Shown here: in pieces, positions 1-9,230 of the stretch
Position numbering within the stretch: the stretch's first letter is position 1
How the letters are laid out: each line of letters starts with the position of its first letter
NCBI GenBank assembly: GCA_044375975.1
Contig: JBILLQ010000010.1
Coordinates: 1 to 64,000, forward strand
Length of the DNA stretch: 64,000 nucleotides
Source of the DNA: UBA5018 sp044375975
GTDB lineage: Bacteria > Cyanobacteriota > Cyanobacteriia > PCC-6307 > Cyanobiaceae
Direction: 5' to 3'
Translations under genes and position numbers: made by a program
The notes under the pieces: model-generated
What the model was told of the DNA's origin: nothing
What the model saw: the letters and a program-made list of their open reading frames with translations, nothing else
Database searches by the model: none

Positions 1-3000
1 GCCAACAATCGTGGCGGTGAGAGCGGTGAGATCACCGGTGAGATTGCTGCCGTTGGCAAAGCTGATGACATATTCAGAGCGATTGCCACTAAACAGAGCG
101 CTGTCAATGCCAGCACCACCGCTTAGGGAATCGTTACCAGCGCCACCACGAATTGTGTCAGCTTCGGCACCACCGGAGATGGTATCTGCGGCGCTGCTAC
201 CAGTGATGGAGGTGCTAGTGCCAGCATTGTTTATATTGAAACCGTTGATAGAAGTGGTGACAGCGGAGAGATCAACTGCATATCCGCTAGTGGAGATATT
301 GGCAGTACCGGCGTTGGATGTAGCCGCTGTGGCGGTATAGGCGGCACTCAAAGTGGCATTTACCGTGGCTCCAGCCGCAACAGTGAGCACGTCGGCACCA
401 CTGAGGTCGGAGATTTGATCAGTGCCGGCAGTCACATTGAAGCTGTCAGTTCCAGCTCCACCGGAGAGGTTGTCGTCACCTGCACCACCCGAGATGGTGT
501 CGTCGCCAGCAGCGCCAGCCAAGCTGTTGTTGGCCTCGTTGCCGGTAATCACATTGGCGAGTTCGTTGCCTGTGCCATCAATGGCGGCAGATCCAGTAAG
601 AGTTAGGTTTTCAAACTTATCGCCAAGGGTAAAGCTTATGGAGCTGTTTACCGAGTCTGTGCCGATATCTGATGTCTCGATAACAATATCGCTGATATTG
701 TCAACGAAGTATGTGTCGTTGCCGGCACCACCAGTCAAGCTGTCGGCACCCTCTCCACCATCGAGAGTGTCATCGCCGGAGCCACCGGTGAGCAAGTTGA
801 CTCCTGAGTCACCGGTTAGCGATACTTCCACGGTTGCAGTGCTGGCGTTGACATTTTCAAAGCCGGTAACATCTGCGGAATCAATACTGCTCTGATCTTC
901 AGCAGACAGATCAATCGTGGCGGCGCCTGTAACAATCAGGGTGTCATTAGCTTCGCCAGCGGCGATCGAGTCGTCATCGCTGTCGTAGGTAATCGTGTCG
1001 TTGCCGGCACCAGCGGCGATTGTGTCGCTGCCGTCACCGCCAACGATCGTGTCACTGCCGACGCCACCGGTGAGGCTGTTGGCCGCTGCATCACCAGTTA
1101 GCGATACTGAAAAGGTGTTAGCGCTGGCATCGACATTTTCAAAGCCGGTAACCGTTGCATTATCATCACTGCTTTGATCTTCAGCAGAGAGATCAATCGT
1201 GGCTGAGCCAATGACAATCAGGGTGTCATTGCCTTCGCCAGCTGCAACCGAGGCATCGAAGTTGTCGTAGGTAATCGTGTCGTTGCCGGCACCACCGGAG
1301 ATGGTGTCGCTGCCGGCACCGCCAATGATCGAGTCATTGTCGGTGCCACCAATGAGACTGTTGGCTGCTGCATCACCAGTTAGCGATACCGCCACGGTGG
1401 CAGCGCTGGCGTTGACATTTTCAAAGCCAGTAACTTCTGCGTTATCAGCAGTGCCACTCTGATCGTCAGCAGATAGATCAATAGTGGCGGCGCCATCAAT
1501 TTGCAGGGTGTCATTGCCATCACCAGCGGCAATCGAGGCGTCGGTACCGTCGTAGGTAACCTCGTCGTTGCCGGCACCAGCGGAGATTGTATCGCTGCCA
1601 CCACCACCTTCGATCCAGTCATTACCTTCGCCACCGGAGATGCTATCGCTGCCTTGCTCACCGAAGATCCAGTCGTTGCCGGCACCACTTGAGATAACAT
1701 CGTTACCTGCACCACCATGAATCTCGTCATCGCCGCTGCCACCGGTGAGGCTATTGGCCGCTGAATCACCACTTAGCGATACCGCCACGCTGGCAGCGCT
1801 GGCATCGACATTTTCAAAGCCGGTAACCGTTGCATTATCATCACTGCTTTGATCTTCAGCAGAGAGATCGATGGTGGCGGCGCCAGTAACAATCAGGGTG
1901 TCATTGTCAGCACCAGCGGCAATCGAAGCGTCGGTTTCGTCGTAGGTAATTGTGTCGTTACCATCTCCACCGGAGATTGTGTCGCTGCCGGCACCACCAA
2001 TAATTGTGTCATTACCGCTGCCACCGGTGAGAGCGTTGGCCGCTGCATCACCGGTTAGCGATACCGCCACGCTGGCACTGCTTGCATCGACATTTTCAAA
2101 GCCGGTAACAACTGCGGTATCATCAGAACCACTCTGATCTGCAACCTCATCCACGGGGGTGGCGGCCAAATTGATGGTGACTGCGTCAGTAACAATCAGC
2201 GTGTCATTGTCAGCACCACCGGCAATCGAAGCATCGAGGCCGTCATAAGTAATTGTATCGTTGCCGGCACCAGCGGAGATTGTGTCGCTGCCGGCAAGGC
2301 CAATGATCGTGTCATTGCCACCACCAGAAATCAGTACATTGTCGCGTTCGTCTCCTGTTAAGCTTACATTGCTTGAAGAGGTAGAAAGGTCAATCCCCTC
2401 AAATCCCTTGACAACAGCAGTGTCTCCGATAGTCTGATCATCTATGGCACCTAAATCGAAGTTGATGCTGCCATTGGCCACCAGTACATCGCTGCCTTCG
2501 CCACCATCTTGAGTGGAATCATTGGAGTCGTAAACAACTGAATCATTACCGCCCCCTGCATACATGCTGTCGACACCCTCTCCGCCATCGAGAATGTCAT
2601 TGCCGGAGCCGCCGGTAAGGATATTCGCCGCTGCATTGCCGGTTAGTGATACAGCCGCTATGGAATCGCTAGCATCAACATTCTCAAAGCCGATAACCGT
2701 TGCATTGTCATCAGTGCCACTCTGATCATCAATTGATGACAGGTTAATGGTGGCAGCACCAGTTACCAAAAGGGTGTCGATGCCACTGCCACCAGCAATT
2801 GTGCCATCGGTACTATCGTAACCAATTAAATCATTGCCACTACCTCCAGATAATTGATCACGACCTATCCCCCCAATGATTTTATCATTACCATCAAGAC
2901 CTTGTATATGATCATCTCCTGAGCCTCCAACAAGGGTATTGGCACCATTAGTACCTACAAGTGTAATCGCCGCGTCTAAGCTGCTCGCATCTACACTTTC

Positions 3001-3459
3001 AAATCCGGTAACTTGAACAGAATCTCCAACGGTTTGATCCGTTGTTTGGATTAAATATATTCCACCTTCACCTCCTTCGTCATAGGTAGTTACAATCAAG
3101 GTGTCTACACCTTGACCGCCCGCCGCAGATATGTCATCTGGGTCATAAGCAATAATATCATTACCTGAACCTCCAACAATTGTGTCTGATCCAGAGCCAG
3201 CATTTATAGCGTCATCTCCACTGCCTCCGCTCACATAGTCATCACCATCTCCGGCAACAATTGTGTCATTGCCGCTGCCGCCATCAACCCAGTCGTCACC
3301 TTCCCCACCGTCAATTGAATCGTTACCACTTCCACCAGAAAGAGTGTCATCGCCAGCTTCACCGTTAACCGTGTCATCTCCGGCCAAAGCCTGGATGTAA
3401 TCGTCGTATTCAGTGCCGGTCAGCAGATCGCTGTTGTTGGTGGGGAGTGTGCTGGTCAT
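1..3459 (-). CDS. Giant RTX (hemolysin-type Ca2+-binding repeat) protein, N-terminal part
   Basis: Reading the minus strand from an ATG at 3459 gives an open frame of 1153 codons that leaves the window at base 1, so the gene is partial. The first residues (MTSTLPTNNSDLLTGTEYDD) lead straight into nonapeptides of the GGxGxDxhx type such as GGSGNDTIVAG and GGAGSDTISGG, which bind calcium in parallel beta-rolls. RTX blocks alternate with a conserved stretch containing VTGFENVDAS. That stretch recurs about every 282 nt (near 852, 1133, 1415, 1808, 2090, 2395, 2679 and 2994), so the protein is built of roughly 94-residue modules. There is no N-terminal signal peptide, as expected for type I secretion, whose signal would be at the missing C-terminus. 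The role is probably a cell-surface or extracellular protein; nothing here fixes a specific activity. Confidence 0.9.
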   Translation of the reverse strand, partial: MTSTLPTNNSDLLTGTEYDDYIQALAGDDTVNGEAGDDTLSGGSGNDSIDGGEGDDWVDGGSGNDTIVAGDGDDYVSGGSGDDAINAGSGSDTIVGGSGNDIIAYDPDDISAAGGQGVDTLIVTTYDEGGEGGIYLIQTTDQTVGDSVQVTGFESVDASSLDAAITLVGTNGANTLVGGSGDDHIQGLDGNDKIIGGIGRDQLSGGSGNDLIGYDSTDGTIAGGSGIDTLLVTGAATINLSSIDDQSGTDDNATVIGFENVDASDSIAAVSLTGNAAANILTGGSGNDILDGGEGVDSMYAGGGNDSVVYDSNDSTQDGGEGSDVLVANGSINFDLGAIDDQTIGDTAVVKGFEGIDLSTSSSNVSLTGDERDNVLISGGGNDTIIGLAGSDTISAGAGNDTITYDGLDASIAGGADNDTLIVTDAVTINLAATPVDEVADQSGSDDTAVVTGFENVDASSASVAVSLTGDAAANALTGGSGNDTIIGGAGSDTISGGDGNDTITYDETDASIAAGADNDTLIVTGAATIDLSAEDQSSDDNATVTGFENVDASAASVAVSLSGDSAANSLTGGSGDDEIHGGAGNDVISSGAGNDWIFGEQGSDSISGGEGNDWIEGGGGSDTISAGAGNDEVTYDGTDASIAAGDGNDTLQIDGAATIDLSADDQSGTADNAEVTGFENVNASAATVAVSLTGDAAANSLIGGTDNDSIIGGAGSDTISGGAGNDTITYDNFDASVAAGEGNDTLIVIGSATIDLSAEDQSSDDNATVTGFENVDASANTFSVSLTGDAAANSLTGGVGSDTIVGGDGSDTIAAGAGNDTITYDSDDDSIAAGEANDTLIVTGAATIDLSAEDQSSIDSADVTGFENVNASTATVEVSLTGDSGVNLLTGGSGDDTLDGGEGADSLTGGAGNDTYFVDNISDIVIETSDIGTDSVNSSISFTLGDKFENLTLTGSAAIDGTGNELANVITGNEANNSLAGAAGDDTISGGAGDDNLSGGAGTDSFNVTAGTDQISDLSGADVLTVAAGATVNATLSAAYTATAATSNAGTANISTSGYAVDLSAVTTSINGFNINNAGTSTSITGSSAADTISGGAEADTIRGGAGNDSLSGGAGIDSALFSGNRSEYVISFANGSNLTGDLTALTATIVG

Positions 3460-4321
3460 GATTTTCGTGGAGAAAGTAGGTTGTTAGAAAATCAAAAAAA
3501 CAACTAATTTAAGCAATACTTAAAATAATTGTTTTAGGGTAGAAATTTATGAATACTTTTATCTATTTACTCAAAAAACTCGACCAAATGAAACAAATTT
3601 GAATCAACAAGTTTCGGTTTTTTTGACTGTTTGCGAGGTGAATTAACACTTGTTGATGCAATTGTGAGTTGTTGAGCGCGGGGGGGGGCGGTTTAAAGAG
3701 ATTTCTGAAACTCGTAGAAAGGTAGCACCTTTGCCGCATATGTGCACAAGTGACAATTTGTCAACAGTCCTTGCCCTGGATGCATTGGCAAGCATGGCTC
3801 GGGGGAATTCGGGCCGTTCACAGTCAAGATTTTCAGAACGGTATTCATAGCCACACAAAATCTACATACAATATATGCATTACTAATATTGTATGTAGAT
3901 TTTGAGAGAGCCTGAAGTCTTGCCAGTCTCACAATGCGAGAACCATTGCGGTATCTGGATTGCACTTCTGGCTTCTAAGGAGGGTGAGCCCAAACCGTTC
4001 AAGCATTATTATTAATTTCACTAATGTATTGACATTTGATCCGTCATGTGTATTCGCAAGCTTTCCATTGGGGTGGCGCCCATTCGAGTGGTTTGGCTCA
4101 GGAGGAGCAGCCCATGCGTTGTTGGGGCTGACGCGGGGGGGCCAGGGCAGTTGCTTCCCCAACTGGCTGGAGCCCCGCTGCCGGCTCTAAATGCCCTGGT
4201 GGAAGCAATGGGTAACAACATGCAGATGGTCTCCTTGGCGGTGGTGGCAGCCATCGGTATCAATGCAATCAGCTACCGGGAGTTGCTGCCCAACCTGCGC
4301 AACTTGTCAACTCAGCTCAAT
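3460..4321. other. Intergenic region upstream of the RTX gene
   Basis: There is no convincing gene. About 3480-3660 is clearly AT-rich compared with the rest of the window and lies directly upstream of the RTX start, so it probably holds that gene's promoter. A run of nine or more G lies near 3680, and a perfect 19-bp inverted repeat is at 3856-3904. Short open frames on both strands from 3643 to 4320 have no recognisable motifs. Confidence 0.5.
3856..3904. repeat. Perfect 19-bp inverted repeat
   Basis: The arms at 3856-3874 and 3886-3904 are exact reverse complements (CAAAATCTACATACAATAT on the left) with an 11-nt loop. The element is AT-rich and has no T-tract on either side, so it does not look like a normal intrinsic terminator. 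It could be the remains of a small mobile element, a recombination site, or a protein-binding palindrome. Confidence 0.8.
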
Positions 4322-4903
4322 TCAACTCAACTCAGCCCGCTTTTGGGCCTCCTGCTGCACACCCCGCAGGTTGCTGGCCAGGTCGTCCTTGAGCCGCTGT
4401 TCGATCAGGCTGATTGGCATGCCCGGCTTGCCCTGCACCACCAGCTCATAGAGCAGGGCGGTGTGCTGCTCATGGCGATGGATGCACCACCTGCCTTCGA
4501 AACGGCGGAAATCGCCCTTGGTCATTTGGAAAGACAGTTGGCCGTTGGCTGGGTCCTCCTCCAGCTCAATCTCCACCCGGGCCGAGAAGCGCAGCCCACA
4601 TACCTGCTGGGTGCCCACCTGCTCCAGACCCACCTTGCGCCCCCGTCGCCATAGCTGGCGGGAGCTGGCCAGGTTGGGGATGAAGCGACTGAGATTTTCG
4701 TAGTCGGTGAGCACCGCCCAAAGCCATTCTGGATCCAGGTTGAGTCGTAATTGCACTGCCAGCCGGCGGGCGCCCTGGGGCAGCCGCTCCATCTCCTGGT
4801 GGATGGTGTCAAGGCTGCAGCTGATGCCAGTGTCGATCGGCATGTCTGCAGGCCGGGCGAGGAGCTGGGCCAAGGAACGGCAGCTGTGTGTGCTGGGGCA
4901 CAA
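4322..4903 (-). CDS. SRPBCC / COQ10-type polyketide cyclase-like protein
   Basis: A 193-residue protein of the START/SRPBCC ligand-binding fold. The typical pattern for this group is seen from about residue 50: RLNLDPEWLWAVLTDYENLS followed by RFIPNL, then QVCGLRFSARVEIELEEDP, and LIEQRLKDDLASNL near the C-terminus. Cyanobacteria carry several such proteins; in other organisms the family includes COQ10, which binds a quinone-type lipid. The ligand cannot be inferred here. It is divergent from petH, with about 45 to 80 bases between the two starts. A second Met at residue 21 (4843) is an alternative start, since the first 20 residues are not family-like. Confidence 0.8.
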   Translation of the reverse strand: MCPSTHSCRSLAQLLARPADMPIDTGISCSLDTIHQEMERLPQGARRLAVQLRLNLDPEWLWAVLTDYENLSRFIPNLASSRQLWRRGRKVGLEQVGTQQVCGLRFSARVEIELEEDPANGQLSFQMTKGDFRRFEGRWCIHRHEQHTALLYELVVQGKPGMPISLIEQRLKDDLASNLRGVQQEAQKRAELS

Positions 4904-4981
4904 ACCTAACCGCGGTGGCGCGGAAAAGGTGGCCGGTAAGCGTTCCCTATGATCGGCCAGCTTTTAACAGGCGGTGTCTGC

Positions 4982-6184
4982 ATGCGGGTGTCCACAGGCC
5001 GTGCAACCCAGTCCGATGCTCGCATGTTCACCCTGGTGGTGGAGTGCTTTGGCGTCGGTTCCCAGCGTCGTGCCGAGCGACGGCTCACAGTGCCCTTTGC
5101 CCTGCTCCAGTCCCTGGTGGGCACGATCGCCCGCCAGGGCGGGCGGATCAAGGCCGTAATTGCCGCTGACGGTACCGCCGCGGCCGATAGCTTGGCCCCC
5201 GAAACCCCGGCCGCTCCAGCCGCCCCATCCACCCCTGCCCCCTCTGAGGTCGCTGCCGCCCCCAGTCCTCCAACCTCCCCTACCGTGTCCCACGCCGACG
5301 TCCCGGTCAATCTCTACAAGCCGAAGGCCCCCTTCATCGGCTCCGTCTCCGATAACTACAGCCTGGTGGGTGAAGGCGCCATTGGGCGCGTCAACCACAT
5401 CACCTTCGATCTCAGTGGCGGCGATCCCCAGCTGCGCTACGTGGAGGGCCAGTCGATCGGCATCATCCCCGATGGGGTGGATGCCAATGGCAAGCCCCAC
5501 AAGCTGCGCCTCTATTCGATCGCCAGCAGCCGCCACGGCGACAATCTGGAGGGTCACACCGTTTCCCTCTGCGTACGCCAGCTGCAGTACGAAAAGGACG
5601 GCGAGGTGATCAACGGCGTCTGCTCCAGCTTCCTCTGCGATATCCAGCCCGGTGCCCAGGTGAAGATCACCGGTCCGGTGGGCAAGGAAATGCTGCTGCC
5701 CGCCGACGAGGAGGCCAACGTGATCATGTTGGCCACCGGCACCGGCATTGCGCCGATGCGCGCTTACCTGCGCCGCATGTTTGAGCCCGGCGAGCGCGCC
5801 AAGAACCCCGAATACCAGTTCCGCGGCAAGGCCTGGCTGTTCATGGGTGCCCCCAAGACGCCGAATCTGCTCTACGACGACGACCTCAACCGCTACCTGG
5901 CTGAGTTCCCTGACAACTTCCGCTACACCACCGCCATCAGCCGCGAACAGCAGAACCGCGACGGCGGTCGCATGTATATCCAGGATCGGGTACTGGAACA
6001 TGCCGATGAGATTTTCGCCATGATCGAAAATCCCAAGACCCATGTCTATATCTGCGGTCTCAAGGGTATGGAGCCCGGCATCGACGAGGCGATGACCACC
6101 GCTGCCGCCGCCAAGGGCCTCGATTGGAGCACCATGCGGCCCCAGCTCAAGAAGGCCGAGCGCTGGCACGTGGAAACCTATTGA
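4982..6184 (+). CDS. petH: Ferredoxin-NADP+ reductase with CpcD-like phycobilisome linker domain
   Basis: This enzyme transfers electrons from photosystem I-reduced ferredoxin to NADP+. The N-terminal 60 or so residues (MFTLVVECFGVGSQ, LLQSLVGTIARQGGRIKAVI) form the CpcD-like domain that attaches the enzyme to phycobilisome rods. An Ala/Pro-rich hinge follows. The reductase domain shows the FAD-binding RLYSIASS, the conserved GVCSSFLCD, the NADP-binding ATGTGIAPMR, and the C-terminal WHVETY with the terminal Tyr expected to stack on flavin. Length (400 aa) fits the long cyanobacterial form. The start is uncertain: ATGs at 4949, 4982 and 5024 are in frame. 4982 was chosen because it is preceded by a weak GGCGG and keeps the linker domain whole. 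A clear terminator follows. Confidence 0.95.
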   Translation: MRVSTGRATQSDARMFTLVVECFGVGSQRRAERRLTVPFALLQSLVGTIARQGGRIKAVIAADGTAAADSLAPETPAAPAAPSTPAPSEVAAAPSPPTSPTVSHADVPVNLYKPKAPFIGSVSDNYSLVGEGAIGRVNHITFDLSGGDPQLRYVEGQSIGIIPDGVDANGKPHKLRLYSIASSRHGDNLEGHTVSLCVRQLQYEKDGEVINGVCSSFLCDIQPGAQVKITGPVGKEMLLPADEEANVIMLATGTGIAPMRAYLRRMFEPGERAKNPEYQFRGKAWLFMGAPKTPNLLYDDDLNRYLAEFPDNFRYTTAISREQQNRDGGRMYIQDRVLEHADEIFAMIENPKTHVYICGLKGMEPGIDEAMTTAAAAKGLDWSTMRPQLKKAERWHVETY

Positions 6185-6236
6185 GTTACAGCTGGCTTTA
6201 ACTGACCGCTGCTTTCAATCGCCTCAAAACCGATAC

Positions 6237-6262
6237 AGCCCGCCGCATGGCGGGCTTTTTTT
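6237..6262 (+). terminator. Intrinsic terminator of petH
   Basis: Stem AGCCCGCC / GGCGGGCT with a four-base loop is followed by a run of seven T. Confidence 0.9.
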
Positions 6263-6356
6263 ATGGGTTCGCACACAGGGAGGCCCAAAACATTCAAGAA
6301 TCTCAGGATGGGCCTGTCTGGGCCATTAAACCTGGGGTATCCAGCTAAGGCACTCG

Positions 6357-7880
6357 ATGGCCAGCGTGCTCACCAATCCCCTGCGTGTGGGGCTGCGGCA
6401 GGAGCGGGTGATTCCGCCCCAATGTCTGGTGATCTTCGGCGCCAGTGGCGATCTCACCCATCGCAAGCTGGTGCCAGCCCTGTTCGAGCTCTATCGGCAG
6501 CGGCGGTTGCCCAGTGAATTTGCCGTGGTTGGCTGCGCCCGCAGGCCCTGGAGTGACGAGGAGTTTCGCTCCCGCATGGCTGCGGCGATGGCCGCTGTGA
6601 TCAGTGAGCACCCCACCGCTTGGGAGCGCTTTGCCAGCAGCCTCTTCTATGAGCCGGCCGACCTCTCCGATCCCGCCACCATCGTGGGGCTGGGCCAACG
6701 GCTGGAGAGCATCGACCGACAATGCGCCACCAGGGGCAACCGCACCTTTTACCTGTCGGTGTCGCCGGCTTTCTACGGCAGTGGTTGCCGGGCCCTGGCG
6801 GCGGCCGGGCTGCTGGCCGATGCCGACCGCAGTCGGGTGGTGATCGAGAAGCCCTTCGGCCGCGACTACGGCAGCGCCCAGGAGCTCAATCGGGTGGTGC
6901 AGACCTGCGCCAAGGAAAATCAGATTTTTCGGATCGACCACTACCTGGGTAAGGAGACGGTCCAAAACATCTTGGTGTTGCGTTTCGCTAACACGATTTT
7001 TGAACCGATCTGGAACCGCAACTACATCTCCAACGTGCAGATCACCGCGGCTGAAACCGTTGGCGTGGAGGAGCGGGCGGGCTACTACGAAACCTCTGGT
7101 GCCCTGCGGGACATGGTGCAAAACCACCTCACCCAGCTGCTGGCCTTAACCGCCATGGAAGCGCCGGGCCGCTTCGATCCCGAATCGATGCGCAATGAGA
7201 AGGCCAAGCTGCTCCAGGCCGCCCGGCTGGCCAACGAGGAGGAACCCTGGAAGTGCTGCGTGCGCGGCCAGTACAGCTCGGGAGGTTCGCGGATCTCGCC
7301 GATAGCCGGATATCGCCAGGAGCCCGGCGTCAATCCCAACAGCACCACCGAAACCTACGTGGCGATGAAGTTGTTCATCAACAACTGGCGCTGGCAGGGG
7401 GTGCCCTTCTATCTGCGCACCGGCAAGCGGCTGCCAAAACGGGTCAGTGAGGTGGTGCTCACCTTTCGGGAGGCGCCGGTGCACCTGTTCGACGCCGCCG
7501 GCGGCTCCCCCACCGTCAACCAGCTGATTCTGCGCATTCAGCCCGATGAGGGGGCTGAATTTCGCTTTGAAGTGAAGGCCCCCGGCTCGGGCATGCGCAG
7601 CCGCCCCGTGGACATGGCCTTCTCCTACGACGACAGCTTCGGTGAGCCATCCGATGAGGGCTATGTGCGGCTGCTGGCCGACGCCATGCTCAGCGATCCC
7701 ACCCTTTACACCCGCAGTGACGAGGTGGAGGCCGCCTGGCGCCTGTACACGCCGTTGCTGGAGTTGATTGAGGACTCTCCCTGGCAGTTGCCGGTGCATC
7801 CCTATGAAACGGGCACCTGGGGACCCGCCGCCGCCGACAGCCTCTTGGCCGACGATGGCCTGGTCTGGCGCCGCCCCTGA
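6357..7880 (+). CDS. zwf: Glucose-6-phosphate 1-dehydrogenase
   Basis: First enzyme of the oxidative pentose phosphate pathway, oxidising glucose-6-phosphate to 6-phosphogluconolactone with NADP+. The 507-residue protein has the Rossmann motif IFGASGDLTHRKL near the N-terminus and the family active-site signature RIDHYLGKE about residue 195. EKPFGRD and RTGKRLPKR are also typical. Length fits the family. It is followed 42 bases downstream by opcA, its assembly and redox-control partner. This zwf-opcA arrangement is standard in cyanobacteria, where the pathway supplies NADPH in the dark. Confidence 0.97.
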   Translation: MASVLTNPLRVGLRQERVIPPQCLVIFGASGDLTHRKLVPALFELYRQRRLPSEFAVVGCARRPWSDEEFRSRMAAAMAAVISEHPTAWERFASSLFYEPADLSDPATIVGLGQRLESIDRQCATRGNRTFYLSVSPAFYGSGCRALAAAGLLADADRSRVVIEKPFGRDYGSAQELNRVVQTCAKENQIFRIDHYLGKETVQNILVLRFANTIFEPIWNRNYISNVQITAAETVGVEERAGYYETSGALRDMVQNHLTQLLALTAMEAPGRFDPESMRNEKAKLLQAARLANEEEPWKCCVRGQYSSGGSRISPIAGYRQEPGVNPNSTTETYVAMKLFINNWRWQGVPFYLRTGKRLPKRVSEVVLTFREAPVHLFDAAGGSPTVNQLILRIQPDEGAEFRFEVKAPGSGMRSRPVDMAFSYDDSFGEPSDEGYVRLLADAMLSDPTLYTRSDEVEAAWRLYTPLLELIEDSPWQLPVHPYETGTWGPAAADSLLADDGLVWRRP

Positions 7881-7922
7881 ATCCGTTTATTCCCAGAGCA
7901 GCCTTTCTCCCCCCGCCGCGCC

Positions 7923-9221
7923 ATGTCCGCCCAGCTAACTCTTCAGGCCCCCATCGCCCTGCCGCCCGAGCAGGTGTCCAGCTATCTCGATCAACTCTGG
8001 CAGCAGGATTTGGAGGGTCCGGCTGGCGCCGCCACCTTCACCCTGGTGGTGTGGGAGGGATCCTGGCTGGAGCAGCAGTTGGTGCGCTGTGGCCGGGTCG
8101 ATGGACCGATTACCGGCTTGGTTAGCCCCCAGCTGCTCACCGCCGCCAGGGATTGCGTCAGCGACTGCAACCTGCCCCTGAGCACCGCGCCGTTGGATCC
8201 CAAGCTGGCTTGGCGGCTGGGGGAATGGCAGGGCAACCACCAGGCGGAAGACCTCAGGGGCCAATTCGTTAGCGGGGCGATCAGCGCCTACATGCCCAGG
8301 CGCCTGCTCACCCTCGCCCCCACCCTCGATGCCTCCCGTCCGCTGGAAACCCTGGTGGCCGCCTACTGCCCCCTGCCAGAGGATGGCAGCACCGGTTCTG
8401 CCTGCGGCGACGTGGTGGTGTTGCGGGGCGGCATGGGGGCCCAGCAGCAGGGTTTGGCCTTGATCCAACCCTTGATTCGCGCTGATCTGCCCTGTTGGGT
8501 GTGGTGGAACAGCAGCCTCGATGAAGCCCCGGAGACGCTCGAAAAGCTGGCGCCGCCGCCGCGGCGGCTGGTGGTGGACACCTCCCTGGGCAGCCCCAGG
8601 CGCTGCCTGGAGATCCTGGTGCAAAGGATTGACGCCGGCCAGGCGATCAACGATTTGAACTGGCTGCGGCTGCGCAGCTGGCGGGAGTCGTTGGCGATGG
8701 TGTTCGATCCACCAGCTCGCCGTGACGCCCTGGTCCACGTGGTGCAGCTAGACATCGACGTGGAGGGCCACCACCCGGTTAAGGGTTTGCTGTTGGCCGC
8801 CTGGATCGCCGACCGCCTCGGTTGGCACCTGGTTGGTTCCTATGAGGTGCCTGGCGATGGCACCGGCCCGGGCATTGGGGCTGAATTTGAGCGCGCCGAT
8901 GGTCAAACGGTGCAATTTCGTCTGATGCCAGTGCCCGTCGGGGTGCCCAAGACCCATCCAGGTGCTCTGGTGGGCTTGCGGTTGATCTGTCAGCGCAGCG
9001 ATGGCAGACCACTCTGTGTGATCCTCTGCTCGGAATCGGGTGGCTGTATGCGCCTGGAATCCGGTGGTATGGCCAGCATGGAACTGGCGGAAGATGTCGT
9101 TCCCCTGCCCAATGAGAGCGAGGAGATGGAGCTGGCCAGGCTGCTTTCCGGTGGCCACGATTCCACCAATCCGCTGTTGGCCGCCGCCGCGCCCCTGGCT
9201 GCCAAGCTGCTGCCCAGTTAG
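7923..9221 (+). CDS. opcA: Glucose-6-phosphate dehydrogenase assembly protein OpcA
   Basis: OpcA is the allosteric effector needed for full, redox-controlled activity of cyanobacterial G6PDH. The 432-residue protein shows the expected middle region (DVVVLRGGMGAQQQG, LPCWVWWN, RRLVVDTS) and the C-terminal part rich in small residues. It sits directly behind zwf in the same orientation, which strongly supports the call. Its stop is only 9 bases before the CobB/CbiA-type gene, so the three may be co-transcribed. Confidence 0.93.
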   Translation: MSAQLTLQAPIALPPEQVSSYLDQLWQQDLEGPAGAATFTLVVWEGSWLEQQLVRCGRVDGPITGLVSPQLLTAARDCVSDCNLPLSTAPLDPKLAWRLGEWQGNHQAEDLRGQFVSGAISAYMPRRLLTLAPTLDASRPLETLVAAYCPLPEDGSTGSACGDVVVLRGGMGAQQQGLALIQPLIRADLPCWVWWNSSLDEAPETLEKLAPPPRRLVVDTSLGSPRRCLEILVQRIDAGQAINDLNWLRLRSWRESLAMVFDPPARRDALVHVVQLDIDVEGHHPVKGLLLAAWIADRLGWHLVGSYEVPGDGTGPGIGAEFERADGQTVQFRLMPVPVGVPKTHPGALVGLRLICQRSDGRPLCVILCSESGGCMRLESGGMASMELAEDVVPLPNESEEMELARLLSGGHDSTNPLLAAAAPLAAKLLPS

Positions 9222-9230
9222 CGCGGCGGC

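Noticed and set aside
11..2058. Several plus-strand frames of 60-157 residues rich in Ala, Pro, Ser and Val
   Set aside because: They are antisense translations of the RTX repeats on the minus strand, whose GGxGxD pattern is clear and uninterrupted.
4964..6169. 401-residue minus-strand frame opposite petH
   Set aside because: It mirrors petH codons (His/Gly/Val-rich) and has no motif; petH itself is certain.
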